This document shows positions 1-5,532 of a stretch of 8,421 nt of DNA, piece by piece. The notes under the pieces are model-generated. The model was not told the origin of the DNA. It ran no database searches and was given only the letters and a program-made list of their open reading frames with translations. Numbering within the stretch: position 1 is the stretch's first letter; every line of letters starts with the position of its first letter. The position numbers and the translations under genes are program-made. Source of the DNA: Candidatus Berkelbacteria bacterium (lineage in GTDB: Bacteria; Patescibacteriota; UBA1384; JAHJRZ01); the NCBI GenBank assembly GCA_026397195.1, contig JAPLVI010000149.1, positions 1 to 8,421 of the forward strand, given 5' to 3'.

Positions 1-101
1 AAAGCCTCAACCACTTTTCCTTTAAGAATAATTTTTTCTCTAGGATCTGGGGTTTCGACATTCATTTTTTCCGAATTTTGATTACTTTTCGCTTCCTCCA
101 T
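1..101 (-). CDS. infA: Translation initiation factor IF-1, N-terminal part (runs off the left edge)
   Basis: This is the 5' end of infA, of which 33 codons are visible. Residues 22-33 read EKIILKGKVVEA, matching the conserved start of the IF-1 OB fold (family pattern roughly I-E-x-E-G-x-V-V-E-A). IF-1 binds the 30S A site during initiation. With the ATG at 101 the protein has about 20 residues before the OB fold, longer than the usual handful. An in-frame ATG at 65 (MNVETPDPRE) would give a more typical N-terminus. Neither start has a convincing Shine-Dalgarno sequence. A promoter whose -10 box ends 12 nt upstream of the ATG at 101 favours that start as a nearly leaderless one. The place after map is the usual spc-extension position. 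Identity is fairly sure; the start is not. Confidence 0.85.
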   Translation of the reverse strand, partial: MEEAKSNQNSEKMNVETPDPREKIILKGKVVEA

Positions 102-113
102 TACACTTGAATA

Positions 114-142
114 ATTTTATACTATATCTTATTAATAGTCAA
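114..142 (-). promoter_or_regulatory. Predicted sigma70-type promoter for infA
   Basis: On the minus strand a -35 box TTGACT (142-137) is followed after exactly 17 nt by a -10 box TAAAAT (119-114). Both are one mismatch from consensus. Transcription would begin about 7 nt past the -10 box, only some 5 nt before the infA ATG at 101, so the mRNA would be almost leaderless. It lies in the 88-bp map-infA gap, the only gap between map and infA. The box match and ideal spacing are seen directly; activity is inferred. Confidence 0.55.
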
Positions 143-189
143 GGGAATATTCACATTTGTATTTTATGTTAATTTTTCTAAAATATATC

Positions 190-936
190 TTAAATTTTAG
201 TTAAAATCTCATTACCATTCTCAGTTATTACAATTGTGTGTTCAAAATGGGCTGAGAGACTAGAATCCTTAGTTTTCACCCGCCAACCATCGATTGCTGT
301 TTCGACTTCACGACTTCCCATATTTATTATTGGCTCTATGGCTAAAACCATTCCCGGCTTTAACACTTCACCCTTTCCTTTAACGCCAAAATTAGGAATT
401 GTCGGCTCTTCATGGAGCTTGGAACCGACACCATGACCTGATAATTCACGCACGATACTAAATTTACGCTCCTCGACAAATTTTTGAATCACTTCACCTA
501 AATGACCAATCGTATTTCCGGGTTTAGCAACTTCAATTGCTTTTTCTAATGCTCCCTTGGCTGTATCTAAAAAAAATAATGTTTTTTTATCAATATTTCC
601 AACCGGAACAGTTACAGCCATATCCGTATGCAAGCCTTTATATAATAATCCGGCATCTATTCCAACAATATCGCCTTGTCTAAATTTCTCTTTTGTAGGC
701 GCGCTATGAACTACCTCATCATTAATTGAGATACAGGTTGAGGAAGGAAAACCTTCATGATTTAAAAACGATGGCTTCCCACCTTCTTTTATCATTAAAT
801 CGTAGGCTAATTTATCTACATCGATAGCCGATTTTTTCTCCTGAATATTGTTTCCAAGAATCTTAACAATCTGGGCTAATTTTTTTCCCCCTTCTTTTAA
901 AATTAGGATTTCTTTTTTTGAGTAAATTCTCGGCAT
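190..936 (-). CDS. map: Type I methionine aminopeptidase
   Basis: This 248-residue enzyme removes the initiator methionine from nascent proteins using a two-metal centre. All five expected metal ligands are visible by family pattern: Asp94 (in VGIDAG), Asp105 (in HTDMAV), His168 (in SGHGVG), Glu201 (in LAIEPI) and Glu232 (in FEHTIV). The substrate-side histidines His77 (EVVHSAP) and His175 (KLHEEP) are also present. Length is normal for the short bacterial type I form, with no N-terminal zinc-finger or SH3-binding extension. The start MPRIYSKKEI is the usual family N-terminus; it has no clear Shine-Dalgarno sequence. It lies after adk in the standard secY-adk-map-infA order, but is separated from adk by 208 bp that contain a 142-bp repeat. 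Identity is secure. Confidence 0.97.
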   Translation of the reverse strand: MPRIYSKKEILILKEGGKKLAQIVKILGNNIQEKKSAIDVDKLAYDLMIKEGGKPSFLNHEGFPSSTCISINDEVVHSAPTKEKFRQGDIVGIDAGLLYKGLHTDMAVTVPVGNIDKKTLFFLDTAKGALEKAIEVAKPGNTIGHLGEVIQKFVEERKFSIVRELSGHGVGSKLHEEPTIPNFGVKGKGEVLKPGMVLAIEPIINMGSREVETAIDGWRVKTKDSSLSAHFEHTIVITENGNEILTKI

Positions 937-971
937 TTTTTCATCTTTTTTGGCACAAGGCCATTGTTAAT

Positions 972-1113
972 ATGAACTACCATGGGCTTACGTCCATGGT
1001 ATCCTCGGCCTGACGCCTCGGCCAGTTCGACATCTCCTCCGCTCACTTCGTTCGCTGCGGGCTGGCCTGTATCCACGGGCTTACGCCCGTGGTGTTAAGC
1101 CAGAGATGATAAA
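972..1113 (+). repeat. Dispersed hairpin repeat, copy A (adk-map gap)
   Basis: This ~142-bp element matches 4413-4553 in opposite orientation. It includes 51 consecutive identical bases (1000-1050) and identical stretches at 1070-1085 and 1096-1113. Its left hairpin has a 10-bp stem (978-987 with 992-1001, loop TTAC). Its right hairpin has an 8-bp perfect stem (1073-1080 with 1085-1092, loop TTAC). The two stems are related in sequence and differ by a compensated pair (T983-A996 against C1076-G1089). An internal stem GGCCAG/CTGGCC (1020-1025 with 1062-1067) links the middle. It holds no plausible protein and no terminator-like U tract. It fills most of the 208-bp adk-map gap; the rest of that gap shows nothing recognisable. 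It resembles REP/MITE-type elements by architecture; the family is not recognised. Confidence 0.88.
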
Positions 1114-1144
1114 AGGGTTCTCACGAACATAAGTCTGTGATAAT

Positions 1145-1789
1145 TCATATGCCAATTTTCTTTAAACCATCAATAACACTCTTATGTACTTCAGGAACGG
1201 TCGGCATACCATCAATTTTAACAATTTTTCCTTGTTCTTCTAAATATTTCATCATTGGTTCCGTCTTCTCGTGGTATTCTAAAAGTCGCTTTTTAATAAT
1301 TTTCTCCTTATCATCAGATCGGGTGATTAGTTTTGCCCCGCACTTATCGCAATTTTCCTTGGTTAGTGATTCAGGATAAGGAGGCTCATACCCATCCACC
1401 GGACAAATTTTTCTAGCGAGTAACCTTTTAATTGCTTCGTCATCGGGTAAATCGATATAAACTGTAATGATTTTGAAGCCATATTCTTGGGCAAGAGCGA
1501 CAATTTCAGTAGCCTGATTTTTATTTCTAGGTACTCCATCTAAAATAATACCTAGGCTCCCCTCAAATTTATACTTTATCACTCGCATCACAATTTCATC
1601 TGGCACTAGCTTTCCCTCGGCGATACATTTTTCAATTTTTTCCTTGTCTTCAAGATTAAGTTTTGCGTATTCCTTCAAGGTAGGGCTCATTTCGGCATAA
1701 ACATAATCTAATTCATCAGCTAAAAGTTTGCCCTGGGTCCCTTTGCCCGAGCCCTGAGGACCCATAATGAGAATTAAAAAGTTTTCCAT
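1145..1789 (-). CDS. adk: Adenylate kinase (nucleoside monophosphate kinase family)
   Basis: This 214-residue kinase catalyses ATP + AMP = 2 ADP. The Walker A loop GPQGSGKGT is at residues 10-18, the DGVPR motif at 84-88, and the basic substrate-binding residues Arg88, Arg126, Arg157 (TRSDD) and Arg168 are retained. The LID (about 127-160) carries Cys129, Asp132, Cys147 and Cys150. This looks like a zinc site with C-x2-D followed by C-x2-C, instead of four cysteines or the C-x2-C...C-x2-D of Bacillus. The NMP-binding segment is divergent: where most relatives have S-T-G-D-x-L-R, this one reads EMSPTLKEY (33-41), so the usual arginine there is not evident. Position between secY and map is standard for adk. 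AMP is the likely acceptor by context, but the altered pocket leaves some doubt about specificity. No Shine-Dalgarno sequence is seen before ATG 1789. Confidence 0.93.
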   Translation of the reverse strand: MENFLILIMGPQGSGKGTQGKLLADELDYVYAEMSPTLKEYAKLNLEDKEKIEKCIAEGKLVPDEIVMRVIKYKFEGSLGIILDGVPRNKNQATEIVALAQEYGFKIITVYIDLPDDEAIKRLLARKICPVDGYEPPYPESLTKENCDKCGAKLITRSDDKEKIIKKRLLEYHEKTEPMMKYLEEQGKIVKIDGMPTVPEVHKSVIDGLKKIGI

Positions 1790-1793
1790 GTTT

Positions 1794-1848
1794 TTAGCTT
1801 ATAGCTGATAGCTTGTAGGGATTAGGGCTACTAAAACCTAAAAGCTAA
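1794..1848. repeat. Short AGCT-rich inverted repeat in the gap upstream of adk
   Basis: The 70-bp gap upstream of adk is bounded by 7-bp inverted arms, TTAGCTT (1794-1800) and AAGCTAA (1842-1848). Inside lie further overlapping TAGCTTATAGCTGATAGC-type units (1795-1812). The sequence could fold as a hairpin in RNA or DNA. It lies directly in front of the adk start codon, where no ribosome binding site or clear promoter is visible. Function is unknown and the arms are short, so this is a modest call. Confidence 0.4.
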
Positions 1849-1859
1849 TGACCTTTCTA

Positions 1860-2561
1860 TTATATTTTTCTTAATATTCCTATTGGCGTCATTTCTCTCG
1901 ATTGACCCAATGGGTTGTCAATCATAATTGAGGTTATTTTGTTAGTGTCAAGTTTTTTATCGCTTCTCCCTACAAGACGTCCACCATAATCATTTATATC
2001 AACGATACCAACTTTAACACTTTTGTCTATGATATTAGCTATCTCTTCGCATAATTCATCAGCATAAATTGGTCCTTTTGAAACATATTTATTATAGGGA
2101 GGCATAACATATTCCGCTGCTCCATCAATCAAAGCCGCTTTCTCGCCGGCAACATGATAAAAAACTCCTTTAATACCAAATGGTTTGGTCACCGCTGCAC
2201 AAACGGCAGCCAGTATAATTCTTGGTACACCACATTCCTCAATCGCCAGCTGAAAAGTTTGAGGAGATGAAATGCCTATGCCTTTATTGGACTTGGAAAC
2301 ATAACGGACCAAAAAACTAGCAAGAGGAGACACCTTAACCGAATCAATATGATATGCCCGACCTTGAGCAACAGCCGTAGCTTTCTCAGAAAAAACAACA
2401 ATATCGCCAGGTTTTATATGCTTTTTAGCGTAACTGACAACAAATTTCACCATGTCATCACCTGGTTTTACGAGACGAGTATGAATAGGCAAACGTGCAT
2501 ATTTTTCTTTTCCAACTTTAATAGATAAGGGCTTGCCTTTGTTTGGTTTCAAATCTTCCAT
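1860..2561 (-). CDS. CofE-like protein (coenzyme F420-0:L-glutamate ligase family)
   Basis: This 233-residue protein resembles the F420_ligase (CofE) fold. Residues 34-68 contain GDDM...KPGDIVVFSEK...AQGR, matching the N-terminal family pattern (GDDL, GDVLVVxxK, AEGR). Residues 183-198 (KVGIVDINDYGGRLVG) resemble the R-V-G-V-I-x-T-D-x-x-G-R core with its metal-binding acidic residues. CofE adds glutamates to F420-0, but nothing else of F420 synthesis is in the window, so the true substrate may be another small molecule. The conserved-looking C-terminus (DNPLGQSREMTPIGI, 215-229) is not one I can tie to a known function. It sits between secY and adk, not a standard member of this cluster, with 89 bp and 70 bp of spacing and its own possible promoter. 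Fold assignment is fairly good; activity is unproven. Confidence 0.68.
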   Translation of the reverse strand: MEDLKPNKGKPLSIKVGKEKYARLPIHTRLVKPGDDMVKFVVSYAKKHIKPGDIVVFSEKATAVAQGRAYHIDSVKVSPLASFLVRYVSKSNKGIGISSPQTFQLAIEECGVPRIILAAVCAAVTKPFGIKGVFYHVAGEKAALIDGAAEYVMPPYNKYVSKGPIYADELCEEIANIIDKSVKVGIVDINDYGGRLVGRSDKKLDTNKITSIMIDNPLGQSREMTPIGILRKI

Positions 2562-2567
2562 GTCTAT

Positions 2568-2598
2568 ATTATATCATCAAATAGGTCTAAATTATCAA
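2568..2598 (-). promoter_or_regulatory. Possible promoter for the CofE-like gene
   Basis: On the minus strand a perfect TATAAT (2573-2568) lies 6 nt before the ATG at 2561, with TTGATA (2598-2593) upstream at a somewhat long 19-nt spacing. Transcription would begin at or within a base or two of the start codon, giving a leaderless mRNA. The 89-bp gap to secY shows no clear terminator. The AT-rich context makes chance matches likely, so this is weaker than the infA promoter. Confidence 0.33.
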
Positions 2599-2650
2599 TT
2601 TAAAATCCGCGAAATAACAGGTTGAAAGAGACAACAAAACATTTTTTTTA

Positions 2651-3955
2651 TTAGAAATTATCGTAACTTCTGGTAGCAAGCATGGCATTAAGCTGTCGCG
2701 AGGTTTCAAGAATGACGGAGACAATAATCAAGATTCCCGTGCCACCTAGAACTAAAGTAGTGATATGAGTGATAGCCTGAACAATAAATGGTAAAACAGC
2801 AATTAAGCCTAGGAACATCGAACCGGTTAAAGTAACCCGATTTAAAATCTTTTTAAGATAGGAGATGGTTTGGGAACCAGGCCTGATTCCAGGAACAAAA
2901 CCACCCTGCTTTTGAAGATTTTCGGCAATCCGATTTGGGTCAAAAACAATAGCCGTATAAAAATAGGTAAAGAAAACAACTAAAACGAAATAGGCCGCTC
3001 CATAAAAAGTATTGTTTTGAAATAATAAAACTAATTTATGAGAAATACTAGCTAACCAATTGACTGTTGAAGTTTCAAAGAATCGAGCAATGGTTGCAGG
3101 AAAAACAAGAAGAGCAAGAGCAAAAATAATTGGAATAACACCCGCCTGATTAACCCGTAAAGGCAGGTGAGTGTCAGCACCGCCATACATCTTCATACCG
3201 CGCACTCTTTTGGCATAAGAGACAGGAATATTTCGTTGGCCTTCATTTATTAAGACAATAAACCCAACCGCTAAAACGGCGATTATGAGGAAAACAACTA
3301 ATCCGATCAAACGACCCGTATCTAAACCTCCCTCATAGATCAAGGCGAGAGTGTTTTTAGCCATATTGGGAAGCCCTGCAATAATGCCCAAGGCGATAAT
3401 AAGTGACATACCATTGCCAATGCCTGATTCAGATATTAGCTCTCCTAACCACATCAAAAGGATAGTGCCGCCGGTAACAACAACAATGGCAACGATCATG
3501 TCCATGCCGTTAATGCTAAAAGATAAGCCCTGGGTTGCTCCAGCTTTACCCAAAATATGAATCATGCCATAAGCCTGGACCGCTGCCATAGGTACAGTCA
3601 GATATCGAGTATATTGGTTTAATTTACGTTGGCCGTATTCGCCTTCTTTTTGTAGATTTTCAAGGGCGGGAATAACATGGCCTAAAAGCTGCATAATGAT
3701 TGAAGCCGTAATATAAGGTCCAACACCCATCAGAATAATGGAGAAATTTGACATCGTTCCGCCAGAAAACATATTCAAGAAGCCAAAGATTTGATTATTT
3801 TGAAAGAATTCTCGTAAGGTTTCAAGATCAACCCCCGGCAAAGGAATATGAGCTAGGATTCGTACTAAAATTAAAAGCGCCAAGGTAATTAATATCTTCA
3901 GTCTCAGATCTGGTAGTTTAAAAATGAGTTTAAATTTCTCAATTGCCTGCTCCAT
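2651..3955 (-). CDS. secY: Protein translocase channel subunit SecY
   Basis: This 434-residue membrane protein is the SecYEG channel pore. Ten hydrophobic segments are visible, at about residues 21-39, 71-94, 119-136, 151-172, 179-197, 216-236, 268-289, 316-336, 376-395 and 400-416. The plug/TM2 region (about 56-91) contains the family pattern GxGPYITASIIMQLL. The cytoplasmic loops that contact SecA and the ribosome are present: KRVRGMKMYGG (249-259) and GGFVPGIRPG (351-360). Length is typical. It begins 6 nt after rplO stops, the classical rplO-secY arrangement, so it is very probably cotranscribed with it. The ATG at 3955 has no Shine-Dalgarno sequence and may depend on coupling to rplO. 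The following gene is unusual: a CofE-like gene instead of adk directly. Confidence 0.98.
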   Translation of the reverse strand: MEQAIEKFKLIFKLPDLRLKILITLALLILVRILAHIPLPGVDLETLREFFQNNQIFGFLNMFSGGTMSNFSIILMGVGPYITASIIMQLLGHVIPALENLQKEGEYGQRKLNQYTRYLTVPMAAVQAYGMIHILGKAGATQGLSFSINGMDMIVAIVVVTGGTILLMWLGELISESGIGNGMSLIIALGIIAGLPNMAKNTLALIYEGGLDTGRLIGLVVFLIIAVLAVGFIVLINEGQRNIPVSYAKRVRGMKMYGGADTHLPLRVNQAGVIPIIFALALLVFPATIARFFETSTVNWLASISHKLVLLFQNNTFYGAAYFVLVVFFTYFYTAIVFDPNRIAENLQKQGGFVPGIRPGSQTISYLKKILNRVTLTGSMFLGLIAVLPFIVQAITHITTLVLGGTGILIIVSVILETSRQLNAMLATRSYDNF

Positions 3956-3961
3956 AAAAAT

Positions 3962-4408
3962 TTATTTTTTCTTTTTAATAATTACTCCGCCTGCTTTTTT
4001 AATTAACTCTTCAGCTGATTCAGAAAGAGGAACAAACTTAAAAATTAGCTTGCGCCTTAAAAATTTTCCCGCTACAATCTTGATTTTATCTTTTTTATTC
4101 TTGATTAACCCCTTTTCTTTAAGTGAACCAATAGTCACACTCTCGCCAGCTTTAAAATTATCGGCAATAATCTTCAAAGATATATTCTTAGCGGCAATGT
4201 TTTTATGACGGTAAAATCCCCGAAATTTAGGCAGACGCTGCTTTAGAGGCGTCTGTCCGCCTTCAAAACCGACCGGAATCGTATTCCCAGATCTTGATTT
4301 TTGACCTTTGGAACCACGTCCAGAAGTTTTTCCTTGGCCAGCAGAAATTCCGCGTCCAACGCGTTTTCTTAATTTCACGATCTTTTTAAGTTTATTTAAG
4401 CTTATCAT
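3962..4408 (-). CDS. rplO: Large-subunit ribosomal protein L15
   Basis: With the ATG at 4408 this is a 148-residue L15, the normal length. The glycine- and arginine-rich N-terminus RKRVGRGISAGQGKTSGRG (14-32) that threads into the 23S rRNA and the C-terminal signature region ESAEELIKKAGGVI (130-143) are both present. The frame stays open upstream to a TTG at 4459, but the residues that would be added (YPRAYVGGG...) come from the dispersed repeat at 4413-4553 and match no L15. An ATG at 4420 lies inside that repeat too. The ATG at 4408 lies 5 bp outside it and gives MISLNKLKKI, in line with the family N-terminus. No Shine-Dalgarno sequence is evident. The gene directly precedes secY, as usual. 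Confidence 0.95.
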   Translation of the reverse strand: MISLNKLKKIVKLRKRVGRGISAGQGKTSGRGSKGQKSRSGNTIPVGFEGGQTPLKQRLPKFRGFYRHKNIAAKNISLKIIADNFKAGESVTIGSLKEKGLIKNKKDKIKIVAGKFLRRKLIFKFVPLSESAEELIKKAGGVIIKKKK

Positions 4409-4412
4409 ATTC

Positions 4413-4553
4413 TTTATCATCTCTGGCTTACCACCACCGACGTAAGCCCGTGGATACAAGCCAGCCCCAAGCGTTCGAAGTGAGCGGAGGAGATGTCGAA
4501 CTGGCCGAGGCGTCAGGCCGAGGATACCCCCGCCTCTGGCGGGGGTAGTTCAT
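4413..4553 (-). repeat. Dispersed hairpin repeat, copy B (rpsE-rplO junction)
   Basis: This is the ~141-bp second copy, in the same orientation as the genes and inverted relative to 972-1113. The 51-bp identical core is at 4476-4526. Its left hairpin is a 10-bp GC-rich stem (4547-4538 with 4534-4525, loop AGA). The sequence is quite different from copy A's left hairpin, yet still a full stem, so the structure rather than the sequence is kept. The right hairpin (4434-4453) is imperfect here, with one mismatch and one G-U pair. The element overlaps the end of rpsE: codons 182-193 and the TGA stop are repeat sequence. It occupies the slot of rpmD, which is missing. No U tract follows the strong hairpin, so it does not look like an intrinsic terminator. 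Confidence 0.88.
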
Positions 4554-5094
4554 TTTTTGATTTCAACTTTTTTATTTTTGGGGTTTTTTCCTTCTCAACA
4601 CGGCTTATGTTTTTGAGGTTATATAAAAGCGAAAGTTTTTTAAGTGCTAAATAAGTCGCCCTGATATTATTAATTTTATTAGCTGATCCCATAATTTTTG
4701 AAAGAAGATTCTTTATCCCAGCTAATTCAACCACCACTCTAACCGATCCACCCGCAATAACACCCGTACCAGCCGAAGCAGGGAGAAGACGAACATGCGC
4801 ACCGCGATATTTATATTCCATTGGGAAAGGAATTGATTCTTCAATAATTGGGGTTGTAATTAAATTTTTTCTGGCTTTGGCTTTTGCCTTATTTACTGCA
4901 ATTAATACTTCATTTGCTTTATCTACGCCAATGCCAACCCGGCCATTCCGGTCACCAATGACTACCGCTGCTCGAAATCTAATTCTGCGGCCACCTCTTA
5001 CTGTTCGAGCAACTCTGGCAATTTCGATGACTTCTTCATCAAATTCCTTATCTCTTTCTTCTTCACTTTTCAAACCGATTTTCTTTTCTTCCAT
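4513..5094 (-). CDS. rpsE: Small-subunit ribosomal protein S5, with a repeat-derived C-terminal tail
   Basis: S5 (193 residues here) sits near the decoding centre and affects translational accuracy. The double-stranded-RNA-binding-like N-terminal domain spans about 20-85 and includes GGRRIRFRAAVVIGDRNGRVGIG (34-56). The C-terminal domain (about 95-160) carries LLPASAGTGVIAGGSVRVV and normal helices. The protein is longer than most S5 proteins because of a lysine-rich extension (about 162-181). It ends with 12 residues, ELPPPEAGVSSA, encoded by the dispersed repeat that also supplies the TGA stop. This tail forms the GC-rich hairpin of the element at the RNA level. The start is 2 nt after the rplR stop, without a Shine-Dalgarno sequence, implying coupling. 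rpmD does not follow, contrary to the usual order. Confidence 0.97.
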   Translation of the reverse strand: MEEKKIGLKSEEERDKEFDEEVIEIARVARTVRGGRRIRFRAAVVIGDRNGRVGIGVDKANEVLIAVNKAKAKARKNLITTPIIEESIPFPMEYKYRGAHVRLLPASAGTGVIAGGSVRVVVELAGIKNLLSKIMGSANKINNIRATYLALKKLSLLYNLKNISRVEKEKTPKIKKLKSKNELPPPEAGVSSA

Positions 5095-5096
5095 AA

Positions 5097-5438
5097 TTAA
5101 AACTTTAATCCTTTTTCTCTGGCAGCATCACTTAAAATTTTGATTAAACCAGTATATTTATAACCACCTCGGTCAAAAACAACTTCGGTTATTTTTTTAG
5201 CCTTACACTTTTTGGCAACATCTTCACCAACTGCTTTGGCTTTTTCAAGCATTTTTCCTTTTTTTGCTTTTAAATCACTTGAAGCAACAATAGTTTTTCC
5301 TTGTTCATCATTTATTACTTGGGCATAAATATGCCGATTTGATTTGAAAACACAAAGTCTTGGTCGACTTTTTGTACCAAATATTTTTTTACGAATTCTC
5401 GTTTTTCGAATTTTTCTTTTAATATTTCTTGTTTGCAT
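5097..5438 (-). CDS. rplR: Large-subunit ribosomal protein L18
   Basis: L18 (113 residues) binds 5S rRNA in the central protuberance together with L5. The basic N-terminus (about 1-25), the strand RPRLCVFKSNRHIYAQVI (25-42) and the end VVFDRGGYKYTGLIK...DAAREKGLKF (86-113) follow the family. The usual Y-H-G-R near the end reads YTGL here, a mild divergence. Length is typical for bacterial L18. It starts after a 94-bp gap from rplF filled by a TCGC/GCGA repeat and has no Shine-Dalgarno sequence, so coupling to rplF translation is unlikely at this distance. It is nearly contiguous with rpsE downstream (2 nt). Confidence 0.97.
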   Translation of the reverse strand: MQTRNIKRKIRKTRIRKKIFGTKSRPRLCVFKSNRHIYAQVINDEQGKTIVASSDLKAKKGKMLEKAKAVGEDVAKKCKAKKITEVVFDRGGYKYTGLIKILSDAAREKGLKF

Positions 5439-5450
5439 GTTTGTAATTTT

Positions 5451-5528
5451 GATGCGAATCCGATTCGAATCTACGATGCGAATTTATTCGAATATATTAG
5501 CAGGTTAATTCGCATCGGATTAGCATTT
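5451..5528. repeat. TCGC/GCGA-box intergenic repeat, copy C (rplR-rplF gap)
   Basis: The 94-bp rplR-rplF gap holds an AT-rich element. A 20-nt left arm (5451-5470) is imperfectly inverted relative to the right arm (about 5508-5527), with three mismatches, so it can fold into a long hairpin. The left side is an imperfect 24-bp tandem: GATGCGAAT starts at 5451 and again at 5475. The 23 bp at 5506-5528 match 6174-6196 in the next gap with one mismatch. CG-centred boxes (GCGA, TCGA, TCGC, with one degenerate TAGC at the right end) fall at spacings of 11, 13, 10, 22 and 11 bp. It begins 5 bp from the rplF stop codon. Not a recognised family. Confidence 0.7.
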
Positions 5529-5532
5529 TATT

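Noticed and set aside
170..205. Inverted repeat CTAAAAT/ATTTTAG over the map stop codon as a terminator
   Set aside because: The stem is almost entirely A-T, and no run of U follows on the map strand; folding would be weak.
937..971. GGC/GCC mini-hairpin (TGGCCTTGTGCCA) followed by A-rich sequence upstream of map
   Set aside because: The 4-bp stem is too short to support a regulatory or terminator call.
3924..4208. Plus-strand open frame of 94 codons opposite the rplO/secY junction
   Set aside because: It is a shadow of lysine-rich L15 codons, has no ribosome binding site and no recognisable domain.
1145..4515. Alternative genetic code with UGA as glycine, as in some Candidate Phyla Radiation groups
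   Set aside because: TGA is the natural end of adk, rpsE and rplN, and no in-frame TGA occurs within the conserved genes.
4525..4547. Strong GC-rich hairpin at the end of rpsE as an intrinsic terminator
   Set aside because: No U tract follows on either strand and essential rplO and secY lie just downstream in the same operon.
4492..4560. ATG preceded by GGAGGAG inside the repeat, in both copies (MSNWPRRQAED... on the strand opposite the element's forward strand)
   Set aside because: The two frames diverge right after the core and end differently; the shared part is explained by the repeat identity, so a conserved small protein is not supported.
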